Below, in pieces: positions 12,609 through 24,881 of a stretch of 64,000 nt of DNA (its first letter is position 1; every line of letters begins with the position of its first letter). Made by a program: the position numbers and the translations under genes. Below the pieces are notes generated by a model. The model saw only the letters and a program-made list of their open reading frames with translations, was not told where the DNA came from and made no database searches. Source of the DNA: Warburgia ugandensis (Eukaryota > Streptophyta > Magnoliopsida > Canellales > Canellaceae); NCBI GenBank assembly GCA_035236585.1, contig CP141133.1, positions 45,277,729 through 45,341,728 of the forward strand. Direction: 5' to 3'.

Positions 12609-12774
12609 CCTCATGAGACCTAACTGGTCCACTAGGATAAACTAGGGGCTTAAGGGCTTGTTGCACATGTCAAATTTAATCATTAGTACCTACTACAGAG
12701 GCACTTTGTACCAATTTTTGAAAAATGGTTTTTGAGATATTTTGCTCTAGACTAGCAAAATGTTGACTGGGAGG
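12609..12774 (+). other. residual interior of the Athila-like element with polypurine tract
   Basis: Only 166 bp separate the LTRs. The last ten bases, GACTGGGAGG, are a purine tract directly before the 3' LTR. The preceding TTTTGCTCTAGACTAGCAAAATG resembles the same place in the complete Athila element (before 59691). The tRNA-Asp primer site expected after 12608 is absent, so this is the 3' scrap of an interior after deletion. Confidence 0.7.
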
Positions 12775-15487
12775 TGTAATAAGTGTTTAATTTTGCATAA
12801 AAATCACTCAATTAATTACCCATATGTTTCAACTTATAGAGGTAAATTAGGATTTTTAGAACAAAATTCATAACACATGCATTTTTTATCTAATGAAGCA
12901 AAAGTTATTATTTTGTAGGTCCATAGCTAATCTAAGGTAAGTACATGATTAGCCATATTTTTTTAATATTTAATCAGGGGTTTTCACTTTTTGTAGGAAG
13001 TAAAATGGTGATCCAATGGTCGAGATCAATCGGGATGGAATTGAAGATCAAGTCAAAGACTAAAAATCATCATTTTAGCATGAAAACAAAGGCCAAGGTC
13101 ATCTTGTGGACCAGTATTGGATGCAATTAAAGGAGCTAAAGATGGCCAAAGTGGGCCCATGAAGCAAGTCATGCATTCTCACCACCTTTGCATGGAGGCC
13201 ACTTACGCTACCTTAGTCATATAAACCATGACAAAAGGCTTCCAAAGCTAGCCAATGGAGCCTTCAAAGTGAGACCTCTAAGCTATTAAGCTAAGCTAAA
13301 TGAAAGGCTAGGATTGGATGAAATTCAAGAGAATTATCCATGATGTTTCAAGTGATATTTTGAAGATAATTAGGGAAAATATTATTAGGATAAGTTGGCA
13401 TATAGACCAATAGGATGAGAGCCTTCCAATTTTTATGTTTTCCCCACTTTTTCCCACCTTTTTTTTTTTTTTTATCACTTTCCATCTCACACCAAAGGCC
13501 ACCAAGAATTTGACTTTTCATTCAATAGTCCTACCATTCCATAACTCTTTCACCTTCCTAAGCTCCTATCCTAACCACCCAACTAATCCCAAAGCCTTAG
13601 GAACCCAATTAACCAATCAAAATTTTCCATCTCGCCTTTATTTCCTATGTTTCTCCTACACCTCATTTTCCTTCCACTTTCCTCTCACCTTCTTTACCCA
13701 TTCCTATCCCAACCAACCACAACTCTCCACCTCATTCTCGCCATCTCTCTCTTATCTCATTCTCACAACAATTTGTTAGGTTCAATGATTTTGGAAGTTG
13801 GGAGATTCCCCTTCCTAAAAAGTAGGCGTCTCCCACGTACTCCACTCCAAAAGAGGGCGCCCACTTTCCTCCTTCAAAACCTTAGCCTCCACTCATATTA
13901 ACCATCCAAATATCTTGATTTCATCCCCACCATACCTTACTATTATGGAACCCTCGAGAAAATAGGAGAAAAAGTATAAAACTCCACAAAAAACATAACA
14001 GAGGACATAACTTTCACTAAAGGAAAAAGATGCATCCTCCCTTAGAAGGAGACGTCCTCTTCCTTCTTCTCCATTCTCCTCTCTTATGCCTTTGTGTTGT
14101 GGACTCCATGGGTGCTGCTATCTTCCTAAAGGTGTGTGACATCTTCTAGAAATATTCCACACTTTATTTTGGGAGTGTTTGATTCAACCTTCAAGGTTAA
14201 TTTCTCTTGATTCCAATTCTTGTTTTCCTTGGTTCTTTCCATGCTAGTTCTACCTTGCCCTCTTTTGTTGTACCTTTCCTTAGAAACAAGATTAAAGGCT
14301 GGTTTTCCCATGGAGTGACAGCCAAGGGAATCATCTTGAATCTAGTTTTTCCTTTTCCTTTCATAGCTTTTGAGTTCACTTTTAGATTCCTTTTAAATTC
14401 TGGCTTTGTCTTTCATTAGTTTCTATTGATCTTTGCTTATATTTCATAAGATTTCCTTCAAATATCAAGGTTTGTTGGAGAAGGAATCTTTGTTAATATT
14501 TGTTTTTGGATTCAAGTTAGAAGGAATAGTGATGTGTTTCATTCAAAAGTGGACATCAATCTTCTATATAATCCATTGTATGCCATAAACTTTTGATGAT
14601 TAATGGAATACGTTTTACTTGATTATTGACCATGCTTCTTCTTAAATGTTTAATTTATGTTGATGGGACATTAAGGAAGTGAAAGTTTAATTCTGAAATA
14701 TGTAGCAATTTAATTAAAAGACCTCTAAAATCATGCATTCAATCCAAGGATCGAACACATGACTAAGAGGAGCCTTAGGGCTGAAGTTGGACAATCTTGT
14801 TTATGTGCTTGTTAACTTGTAGTTCCATAGTTTAATATTTCACATCTACTAATTTGAAATGCAGTTATCAAAATATGTTGGAACAATGCATGTAAGCCAT
14901 GGCTGAAACACATAGCTATGATTGATTTAGTGAGTAAATAGATTCCAAGGTTTAGCATTCATTCAAGTAGGAGAAACTAATTAAGTTGATCTTGCTTAGT
15001 TTGCTATTAGTTGTTAAAGCTCATTCTCTTAATTTCCATTGCATTCCTTAAACAATTACATGATTAAGAAAGTATGTGTTAAAGCTGTTTTCCATAGACT
15101 AGTTTATTAATTTCATGCTTAGGAGAATTATTTCAAGAAATTTGTTAAATCTTCACTTAAGGAAAGTTTCACTTTAGGATAGGTTTTATTTTAGGAAAGT
15201 CATCAAATTAGAAAGTATTCAATTTAGGAAATTTTAATTTTAGAAAGTGCACATTTTAGGAAAGTTTTAAATTTAGCATGTTTGTTGTTTTGTATAGTTT
15301 CTACTTTTTATGTTTTAGTTTCCATTCTTAGTTTAGGTTAAAAATCACTTGAATTTGGCTAGGTTAGATACTTTAAAGTAGGAACCACAAGCATCACATT
15401 AGTTCAACTTCTTGTGGGATCAACCTCACCAGCGTACTATATTGCAAACGATTCATGAGTTTGCGAGTTTTATTTAAAATAATAACA
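12775..15487 (+). repeat. 3' LTR of the deleted Athila-like element, 2.7 kb
   Basis: It starts TGTAATAAGTG after a purine tract and ends AATAACA against Copia coding sequence. It includes a pyrimidine-rich stretch near 13435-13960, as the complete Athila LTRs do. The open frames in that stretch are compositional and are not called as genes. Confidence 0.8.
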
Positions 15488-17340
15488 TAGCCTTTTCACC
15501 ACTAGTCTTGCTTTAAAGCATTCAATTTTCCCATACTCATAAAGTAAATCCATCGACATCCAACTAGTATCTTTCCTAGTGGAGGATCGAGTTCCCATGT
15601 TTCATTTTTTTGCAAGGATTTCATCTCTTTGCTCATAGCTACTTTCCACCAAGGGTCAGCTAAGGCTTCCTACACACTGTTAGAAGTGGATATAGTAAAT
15701 AATTGATTTACAAATGACATATTTGATTTTGATGAATGAAGGTTAGACACATAATGGCTCATGGGATATTTGATTTTACTAGAAAGTTCAAGTTCATATG
15801 TGGGTTTAGGAATACCTCTGGCATGATGATATGGTAATTTTCTGATTGACTCAGACACTAAGTTAGGAGCATCCTCAACAATCAATTGGTTTGGTGTATT
15901 AGTTGTGAGTGACTCTAATTAGACCGAAGCATTTGCTGGAATCACATTTTCAGTTTTTGGGCATTCATTACCACTTGATCCAAAATTACACCCTCTTCTT
16001 AATTGTCTGTCTAACTTATGAGTCATCACCATTGGAATCCAAATTTATACCACTTATATCCAAAGTTACCTAGGCTCAGAGGAAAAATACATTATGGATT
16101 CATGGAAAACAGCATCCATTGTGATAAACATTTGTTAAGTTGAGGGATGATAACATTGGTACCCCTTTTGATGATCAGCATACCCAAGGAAAACATATCA
16201 CATTGCTTGAGGAGTCAACTTGCTGTGCTAATGTTTATGGAGGTGTACAAAGGAGACACAACCAAAAATATGGGGTGGTAAATCTGGGATAGCTAGGGCA
16301 ACAACTACTTCAGTGAGAGCCTGGAATGGTGTGCAAAAGTTAATGGATTTGGAGGGTGCCTGATTCATTAAATATGCTGTAGAGGTAAGCACTTCTCCCT
16401 AGTAAGATAATGGAATATGAGCTTTTATCAATGAAGCACGAACAACCTCTAGTAAGTGTTGATTTTTGCACTCAGCAACCCCGTTGTACTAAGGTGTATT
16501 GGAACAAGTAGTTTGATGAATAGCTTCGTGTACTTCCAAATACTATTGAAGTTTAGAACTATGATATTCTCCACCATTATCACTACAGAGAACCTAGACT
16601 TGTTCCTTGTACTAAGTTTCAACCATTTTATGAAAATTTTGAAATAACAAGTTCACTTCAGTTGTGGATTTCATCTAGTACAACCATATCATGCTAGTAC
16701 AATCATCAATAAAGGTAACAAACCAACATGATCCACCCAAAGTAGTGACTTTGGATGGACTCTAGGCATTAGAATGTATAATCATAAATAGAAGTGGACA
16801 AGATTCACACTGAAAACTAAAAACATCAATTTTTTTCAAGTAAAGTAGGAAATAATTTTTTTAGATAAGCAAAGGAAGCATGCCCCAAACGTTGATGCCA
16901 TAATCAGATTTCAAATGTCTTCTTCTCTTCCTTAGAGCAATCCATTGTTAAAGCTTGATGTAACCTATTAAAACTCTTTGACACCAAGTCCAAGTACTAT
17001 AGCTTCCCTCATCTAATACCACAACCAATCATCTGTCTAGTTCGGATGTCCTTAAACGCACAAAATTCAGGCCAGAAAATTATCACAAAAGGTAAATTTG
17101 AGGTCATTTGGGAAACTGACAACAAGTTATAATCTAATGATGGAACAACTAAAATAGAATCTAAATTCAAAGCATCAGTGAGGGTCAAAGATCCTTCCCC
17201 TATAACTAGAGTCGAAGTACCATTAGCAGCAGAAACCAATCTTTGTGAGGACAAATTAAGAGAAGAGAATAATAAGGAGAACTAATTTCGTTCTAGATGA
17301 TTCAACAATTTTTTCACTTGTTTTTCTTTCTCTAGTGGAG
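15488..17340 (-). pseudogene. Copia gag-pol remnant: protease C-part, GAG-pre-integrase, integrase, RT start
   Basis: Reading right to left, 17254-17009 gives the end of the protease region and its linker (GEGSLTLTDALNLDSILVV, PSLDYNLLSVSQ, VIIFWPEFCAFKDI). The GAG-pre-integrase segment (LWHQRLGHASF) follows, then integrase with FIDDCTSMIWLY near 16705, SDNGGEY near 16580 and NTPQYNGVAECKN near 16480. Next comes the linker with an IFGCVSFVH-type block, and last WKVAMSKEMKSL into the RT start. The order and the three integrase acidic positions identify Ty1/Copia pol. Many stops are present. The protease catalytic DSG is missing and gag is almost wholly gone, because only about 110 bp separate this segment from the primer site. 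Confidence 0.85.
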
Positions 17341-17448
17341 GCTTCACGATTTCTAGTATTCAAAAGGGTGAGTATAAAATTTTTAATATGAACGAATTCA
17401 AAGGCTTCTAAAAAAAAAATATTGCAGGGGTTGAAGAACTTCAGAGAC

Positions 17449-17462
17449 CAAGCTCTAATACC
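17449..17462 (-). other. Copia primer-binding site, degenerate tRNA-Met type
   Basis: The minus strand reads TGGTATTAGAGCTT. This is the usual TGGTATCAGAGC with one transition, placed a few bases from the 5' LTR end at 17467. Confidence 0.75.
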
Positions 17463-18083
17463 ATATTGATATATATAATTCTAACTATGACAATGGAAAG
17501 AATGATAATAATGACCCAAAATTTTCAAGTGTGAGAATGTATTTATTTTCAATTGACATGTCTTGGAAATTCAATCTATTAGTTAAATTAGTGACAGGTT
17601 GTCAAAAGTGAAATTTCAAAAGAGTTAAAACTATTAAAAACACACTTAAGGTCATTTTAGTCATATCACCTATAGGCTTTATGAAGAAATGGAAATTTTA
17701 TAGACTTCAAACCAAGTGTTGAGACCCCCATACTTGGATTACAGTAAAAAATATGATTCCAATAATACTAAGTTTGCTAAAAATGGAGTTTGGATGAATA
17801 AGTTGTGATTTTTCTAGTAAAGAAAAATTTTGTAATTTTTTCTAAGTGGAACCCACTTACATGAATCAAGTATTTACTATTGAGTGACATTGGAAGATCA
17901 TCATGAGTGGCATGCATCTCTTTCTAATGGAAATTATGCTATTTAAAGTAAAGAGAGCATCATAATTGAATGTTTAAATAAAAAAAGTAAAGCAAAATCA
18001 TTACTAAAAGAGGGGGCCATTTTGATATTGGCACCCGCTCCTCTCTTAAAACTAAAACAAATTGTACTGATTTGTTACCTGAT

Positions 18084-18185
18084 GTAGAGAAGAAAGAAAG
18101 GAGAAGAGACCAGAGGAAGGAGAAGAAAAGGAAGAAGGAGAAGGAAAGAGAGGAGAAAGGGAAAGAGAGAGACCACGGGAGGGAG
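18084..18185 (+). repeat. purine-rich tract
   Basis: About 100 bases are almost entirely A and G, made of GAAG and GAGA variants, inside the solo LTR. The lysine- and glutamate-rich frame here is compositional. Confidence 0.6.
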
Positions 18186-20204
18186 GCAGTTGCTGTGAGA
18201 ATTTCTCCAATGACCTACAAACCTCAACTACCAATACTATGTAGTGACAGTGATAAAGACAGCAAAGAAGATAGAAATTGATGGGAGATTTGAATTATCT
18301 GTTCCATTCAAAGTGTTCTCCACTCTCAGATCTACAAAGGCCCTAAAATTAGTCAAAATTAGGCAAGAAACAAGGGAGAATTGAAATTGAAGAGTAGTCA
18401 TCGGTGACTGTCAAAACTTTGGCAACCAACACCCCAATTTTGATACTTTCTAGCATCAAACAACTTTGGATATTCACTTTAGAATATTGTAGGTAAGCTT
18501 CTGATCTACAAATTCCCTAAAGAAATTTTGAAACATGAAGAAGAAATTATCACCGACAATGACCACAATTACCTTCTCTGTCGACAGTCTATCATCACTA
18601 GGGACTTGCTATTTTTTTGTGAAAATGTTGGTTCAGATATGGGATCTAATATCATTTGACCATTAAAAATTAGATCCAATGTTGATCCATGATTGGCAAC
18701 TCATGATCTGCAAATCTGACTGTACAGTAGCAAGATTGTGATGTGCAGATGGTAATAATTTGTAATTGATGACTTGAAAACTATTATCTTACATTAGATC
18801 TATAGATCAATAGCCTTAAAAGCCAATGTGACCTTTGATCTTGGTTGGATCATCCATCCATGGCTATAAAAAGATATCTATACAAATATCTTACTGCTTG
18901 TTAGTAACCTATAATAGATTGAAAGACTCTAATAACTTCAATTAAGCCCTGATCTTCAATTAATGATAAGAAATACATGATCCGATAAAATTATTATCGT
19001 GAGTCAAATTCTAAGAGTATGAATTGTTAATCTATAATCGAAACTATACGATCAACACGTTGATTGGATTTCTGAGTCATACACACTACTATTGATTAAC
19101 TTAAACTGTCTAATTTTTAAGGCAAGTGTACTCTCATCTAAAATTTTCATTCACGATATTAATTAAAATCATAATGAGTGTACTTTCAATTATAACTAAA
19201 TGTTACTTAAGATCCATATTGAATTTAAAAGATCAAATATGCATTGAATGTTATACTCTATATTTAGTATGATCATATATTTTTTATTATTCAATTTTGT
19301 ATATTGAATGATCGGCTTTGAGAATTTGATACCTTGTATGTTATACAGACAAAACTATGTCTTGAGATTGATTTCATAAAGTTGAAATATTTAACATTAT
19401 ATATTGAAAATTAGTTGAGTAAATTGAATCAAAATTAGTATTTGAAAATTTGTTGGCATTTGAAATACACAGATTTGAATTTGATGTCCACTTATGAATA
19501 AGATTTCTTACTCTAATATCAATTATGAGATTTGATATTGGAATTTATATTTGAAGTATTTTTATTATATTTAGGTTTGATTACGAATCAAATTTTCATA
19601 ATGAGATAAAATTCTCGATTATTCTATTTTGATGATCAGATTTGTAATACTATGATTTGGAATCGTATTTGATAATCAGCCTATATCTGAAGTATTCAAA
19701 CTTATATTCTGATATGAAGTTTAATAATTAGTGATATGGCTGTGATTTATATTTTGTTTAATTTGAGAAAGATTCTCAAATTATCTATTTTGAAAGATTT
19801 GTTTTGGTATTTGAATTTGTATCCGAATTTGAGATATGTTCCATCGATTATTTGATTTTCCAGACTTCTGGGTTATTTGGCTAGTGATTGATCAACACTA
19901 TGATTTGGACTCTTTTGATGAGGAGTATTTGTTTATACCTCTGCAATTAGGTGATATGAACTTCATCTGATCAATGGAGTAGTGTACTTATTGGACCGTA
20001 TGTCAACAGTATCACTTTTGAACCAGATCTTTGGATCTTCTGGCCAACAATTGATCAACATCAGATATCTAATATTTGGACTCTTTGGATAAGAGTATTT
20101 GTGTAGCCACCGCAGTTTGGTATTCTGAGCCTTATTTGATCAATAAGGTGGGTGAACTCGTTTGGATGGTAAGTCAGCGAGGATCATTCCAACTATCTGT
20201 ATTT

Positions 20205-20320
20205 ATATGTACCAATGGAAACATTTCAGTATCAGTATTTGAAGGTATCAATGGTACTATATCTATTTTTGAAAACTCCAATGGTGTTATTTCGGTATTT
20301 GAAAGTGATTGAACAATTGG
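20205..20320 (+). repeat. degenerate tandem repeat of about 30-39 bp
   Basis: Three successive units begin with AATGG and continue with a TATTTGAA-type block. In one frame they encode repeated NG-x-ISV-FE segments. Similar looser units continue to about 20420. It lies inside the solo LTR, so it is LTR sequence, not a gene. Confidence 0.5.
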
Positions 20321-20748
20321 TGCAATTTCAGTTATTTGATTAATATTATAAGTTTCATATTTGTATTTGAGAAACATTGAAGGTGTTATTTCTATATTTG
20401 AATTTGACTACACCAAAGGTTGTAAATTTCGTTATCAGTTGCTGATTTGTATAAATGTTATCTTTAGTATTTGTATTTGAATGTTTTTATCTAGACTTAA
20501 GCCTAAGGGTATTATTTCTAATTATATGAATTTGAAGGTTGTATATATTATTTCAGTAAATTGAAATTTGAGAATATCAAGGACATTCTTTGATTTAAAG
20601 ATGATCTATTTGTCCTAGATCTATATATCTGAATTTGGAAGAATAAGTTTGAGAAAATCCATTCATGATTACATTTGAAATTTTATGATATGAATTGGAA
20701 TTTTATGTTAAATGATTATTGGAAGGAATGAAAAAGTTATTTGTATTT

Positions 20749-20773
20749 AATATATATATATATATATATATAT
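20749..20773. repeat. (TA)n microsatellite
   Basis: About twelve TA units in a row, inside the solo LTR. Confidence 0.9.
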
Positions 20774-21612
20774 GAACGTTATGGAAAGTTATTTGTGAAA
20801 GACCATGGTTATTGAGCTGAAATAAGATTTGTTATAGTATTTGAATTTCTAATTTATTGTAAGAAATGTGAACTTTCATATATCTAAATCCATGAAATTC
20901 ATATTCAATCCAAGTGTATAATATGGTGAATATGAAAAGTATTGTAAATAGTGGTTTTCAATGATTGTGAACTTACACAAATGCAAGTTTGCTAAGATAT
21001 TGTATTTGTTTACAATATCTTAGATTAGGTGAAATGATTGTGGAAAGAGCAACATTGCAATTCAGGAGTAAATTCAAACAAAAGACTGTGGGATGAAGAA
21101 TTTTCATTATGGGTGATTGTGTTTAGTACTGTATGCATGATTAGATTTTTATTAACTGAGGATTGTGTAATATGTTTTGACTATTGAAAGATCTGCATGT
21201 TGTATTTGAAGTTGTGAAGGTGGGAGAAATTCTCACTATATTAAGATTTGCCATATCATGATAACATACCAGGTGAACCGCATTGCATGCTTTAAATGCT
21301 AAAGTTCAAAAAATAGGACTCTGTTGAAATTTTGTTAGAAATGTTGATGCTTGGATTTTAAAAATGTCTTTAAAAAAAATGGTTCAAAAAATCTAGGTCG
21401 TCACAATGATATTCAAATCTCAATAAGAGAACAAGAAAGGTACAGTATATATAGTACAAATCAAGCTAACTTAAGAAACTAGTAATACAAAAAATTAGGA
21501 AACTAATTATTAGGAAATTAGCTTTGAATCTAGTAATTCAATAGTCAATCCTAATTGTACAATTGCTATAAAATTGGATTACATGAAAAAATTCTCAATA
21601 ATGAATTCAGCA

Positions 21613-22695
21613 AATAATAACCTATATGATTCCGCCCTAAGACTGGTATATTTTTCACTTACCTACCTGGCCCATCTCTTTCTAATATCTCTCTCAAATT
21701 ACTTTTCCAACTAGCCCCCATTCATGTTTTCTCCTTACCTGCGTGCTTATCCTTTTTACCAATAAAATAAAATGAGTAACTTGATGGGTAATTGACACCA
21801 ATTCCCAACATATAAGCCAATTATTAATTAATGGCACTAGGTTTGCTGTGTTTCCAGTTGCATGCATTTGTGCATCATTGGTCACAAGGGAAATGATAAT
21901 TCCTCCTCCTCAGCATACTTGATTTGCCTCTTTAGTGGTTTTTTGTGTATTTGTAGTTTAATTTTCAGCTTTTCTAACCCTTGTCTGTTCATAGTCACTA
22001 AAATATCCCCCTCCCCCATTCCGCCACCAAAAAAAAAAGATAAAAAACACCGACAGAGGCAGGAGTATATTAGTTGGTGGAGCAGAAGCATCATTTCCCT
22101 ATCTATAATTGGGGAATTGATATTTACACTCAAACATCCAGACAGTTTTTCAACTTGGTAGTTCTACTTATCTGATTTACTTTTAGTTTTACACTATGCA
22201 AACTCACATGAATGACATGCTTAACTTTTATGGTTGTCTATGCTGGCTCCCTATTATTGTATTACCCAAAGTTACATGGCTGTGGCCACTTTCCTCGGTG
22301 GCTTTATTTCTTATCAGATCACGTGACAATTTTTTGCTTTGACTAAGATGTGTCATCATCTCCTATCTTACTTTCAACGTCAAAAAGAGGACACTATCAG
22401 CACATAGAAAAAGTGGATAGATGTGTAATGGTTGTCTCACCCTACTTTAGACGTTTGTAATGATGTTTACAATTTGGTACTGACTTTGTCGCTCTCTATC
22501 ATTCTATCTGGCGGATCTCTTAAATCAGCCTAATAATAATACTCCGGAAGATGAATGATTTGGACCAAAACCCAAAAGGATAGACCCATTTATTCTTTTG
22601 GCCGGTAGACCACATAAAACTAGAAATGGTGAAAGAAAGAACAACCACGCAATCTTTTACTTTTGATAGGTGATGGATTCTTATGAGTGACAAAT
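21613..22695. other. unassigned stretch, no gene seen
   Basis: I see no coding domain, repeat terminus or RNA gene here. The short open frames have no recognisable motif. It may be older host or decayed repeat sequence that received the Copia element. Confidence 0.5.
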
Positions 22696-23000
22696 TGTGA
22701 CAACCTGAATTTTAAATGACTTTTTATCAATTCTTTTAAAAAAATGAGGCCTTTAATTGAAAATTTCTTTTGAAAAACAAATATTAAAAATATTTTTCCG
22801 TGAAAAGATTTTTATAAAAATCCCGAGTATCATTTCGAAAAAGATTTTTCTGATAATAGTTATCTTTAAAGTATTAATTACGCATGAAATATGCTTCCGA
22901 GAAATGTAGGGAGTGCAATTTTTGAAACTAGCATGTGATTAGGTAGGCACAAACTAATCTGTTATCTGGCAGAGAATAACCCAACGCATCAATACTGGTC
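22696..23000 (-). repeat. possible LTR end fragment, Tekay-like
   Basis: The plus strand begins TGTGACAACCTGAATTTTAAA, close to the left termini of the minus-oriented LTRs at 28242 (TGTGACGACCCGGGTTTT) and 6567. This suggests the U5 end of a minus-strand LTR. The right edge cannot be found and no target repeat is visible, so the end given is arbitrary. Confidence 0.35.
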
Positions 23001-24321
23001 TTATTCTGATTCAGAGTCCCTTCATCCAATAAGTTTGTTTAGGGTTTTAGCAAAAAAACGTGAATCATTGGTAACTGGTTATATATAGTCTTTTGATAGA
23101 ATAAATGTTTGGCATGGGACCAAAGGCGTATGGTTTGATAATATGCAAGTTTAATAATATGGATACATAGATTTTTCATGCAGGACAAAAATGGGAAAAT
23201 GCCCTTCATAATTTCCGGACTCGTTAAGCAAACTAAGAAATCCTGATTAGTTATTGCCTTCAATTTGAACCAGAATTAAAAATGAAGAATGCTGGTATAG
23301 AACACGACGACATCTTAACAATAATGCAACTCCTAAGTTTATTATAGTGGGCCCTACATACTATCAATCCATGCTATTCATCTGACTCTCCCAGCTCTAG
23401 ATATCTACTGGCACTTAAGTCATGCCAAAAGCATATCTCTTGAACTGTCAGAATCTGTACATAAGCAATGAATTAAAATACCATTTCTTACATGTTACTG
23501 GATCCCTTTAGACATATTTTTGGGCTATTGGCTATCCAAAGTTAAGTCAGATTAACAGCATGGATCTATATGAGCCACCATTACAGAAGCGAAGTTGCAC
23601 AGCTGTTGGGTATTGTCGCGATCTAAAGAATTGCGCTAACTCTTTCACGCAACAAAGCGAGAAGCGTGACTCATTTTATGTGTGACAGGTTAGGTAGGTC
23701 GGATAACTTGATCCAGTAGACGATTCTTACTAGTACGCATTGTCTATCATCACATGTTAATAGGATAGGCAAAACTCCTTGATATACCCCTTGAGATCAA
23801 ATGCATATTTTTCAAAGCCAAAATATTCCCCATTTTGATGACCGCCCCTACCAATAAGTGATTCGAACAAAGTCGATCATCTCTCTCCTCTTATGTGATA
23901 ACACCATCTTCTTTGCAGCTCTGGAAGTTAAATGTTGGTCACGTGTGATCTCCAACTCCAATGTACATAAACTAGAGGGAAATAACAACCATTCGTTACT
24001 TGGAATGCATGGATAATCAATCAAATATCAATGAACAATGAGATTAATATGTAGTCTTATACAGTTTTCCATGACAATATATCTCTTAAACTAACAAGCT
24101 ACAAGAGAATAAAATCATAAGAGATTATTAGATTGGGTGACTTACGAGATGGAGAAACACTTAGCTATCAACCTTTCCAAAGATAAATAATATGCGCTAA
24201 AAAATAGGAAGAATAGGGCTTGAATCCACCAAAGAAAAATCGCACAACCAAACCGAGTGAGATTCTTCTTCTTTTTTTTTTCTTTTTTTTTTATGCTTTT
24301 CTCCAAAATGAGAGAGAGAAG
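23001..24321. other. unassigned stretch, no gene seen
   Basis: No protein domain or element terminus is recognised. A T-rich run lies at about 24268-24293. Base composition is less extreme than in the neighbouring LTRs, so this may be lower-copy host DNA. Confidence 0.45.
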
Positions 24322-24822
24322 AGAATTTCTTCCATACATATTATGCATTGAAGAAAAATGGGCTTTAGCCACGTGTGTTTATATTTATCATTCATCCAAA
24401 ACATTCATCTGACTTGGCCTCAATTAGATATCCTTGGTACATAACTTCATTTCTAGCCCTTTTATGGCTATATAATGGGTGCTGTAAAATGAGAAAACTC
24501 TTTTACCATCTATTTTATGACCATAAAAGGACAAGAAATGAACATCTTAGAAATTTCTAGTGGGAATGTCAAAAGACTTTCATTTCTAGCCCATTTACGC
24601 CTATATAATGGACGGTGTAAAATGAGAGAACCCCCTTTCTATTCATTTACGACTATAAAAGGACAAGAGATGAAGGCCTTGGAAAGTTTAAATAAATGTG
24701 AGTTTTAGTACCAAGGACATCTAATTGAGGCCAAATTAGATGATTCTCTTGGATCTATAAAAAATACAAAAATGTGGGCAAAAACTCCATTTTTCTCCGA
24801 TACATGTCAATACATACAACAG

Positions 24823-24827
<5 letters not shown>
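24322..24827. repeat. foldback (MITE-like) element built from nested palindromes
   Basis: The segment is a long imperfect inverted repeat centred near 24574. The best arm is 24414-24440 against 24708-24734, where 26 of 27 bases pair. Weaker pairing extends out to about 24322 and 24827 and inward as well. Inside are two tandem units of about 115 bp, starting near 24450 and 24580. Each is itself an inverted repeat that starts CATTTCTAGCCCTTTTATGG and ends with the near-complement CCATAAAAGGACAAGAAATG. No transposase and no clear target duplication are seen, so the transposon superfamily is unknown. Confidence 0.75.

Positions 24828-24880
<53 letters not shown>
24826..24880. repeat. (GA)n microsatellite
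   Basis: About 27 uninterrupted GA units directly at the right edge of the foldback element. Confidence 0.95.

Positions 24881-24881
<1 letters not shown>

Larger units (their letters stand above)
11505..15487 (+). mobile_element. Athila-like LTR element with nearly all of its interior missing
   Basis: Two related LTR ends, at 12608 and 15487, flank a very short interior. Both end after a block shaped like GATCGACCTCACTAGTGTAC, GCAAAC, CGTGTGCTTGCAAG and a final ACA. That block is shared in form with the complete Athila element at 49348-61770. The 3' LTR starts TGTAATAAGTGTTTAATTTTG, again like the Athila start TGTTAAGTGTTTAATTTTGG. The lineage is therefore inferred from the termini, as no protein remains. 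Its 5' LTR is cut at 11504 by the Tekay insertion and continues left of the window. Its right edge interrupts Copia reverse transcriptase. Confidence 0.75.
17507..21405 (+). repeat. solo LTR, Tekay-like, 3.9 kb, target duplication ATGAT
   Basis: ATGAT occurs on both sides, at 17502-17506 and 21406-21410. Removing this segment and one ATGAT restores a continuous Copia LTR. The left edge reads AATAATGACCC and the right edge GGTCGTCACA. These match the termini of the other solo LTRs here (TGTAATGACTC and GTCACA), with two changes at the first bases. No primer site, purine tract or coding sequence is inside, so it is a solo LTR left by LTR-LTR recombination. Confidence 0.82.
15488..21612 (-). mobile_element. 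Ty1/Copia retrotransposon, 5' half, interrupted by two insertions
   Basis: The minus strand gives, from right to left, a short 5' LTR (21612-21411 plus 17506-17467), a primer site, a deleted gag, a protease-to-integrase stretch and the first residues of reverse transcriptase. The RT is cut at 15488 in FKARLVVKRL, the family's YKARLVAKG motif, by the Athila-like element. The rest should lie left of the window. A solo LTR with target repeat ATGAT sits in the 5' LTR. The right LTR edge at 21612 is tentative. Confidence 0.82.

Noticed and set aside
18072-18281. Lysine- and glutamate-rich open frame
   Set aside because: It reads a purine-rich tract inside a solo LTR and has no family motif.
20076-20312. 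78-codon open frame with repeated NG-IS-VFE segments
   Set aside because: It is inside a solo LTR, and the protein repeat simply reflects a degenerate DNA tandem repeat.
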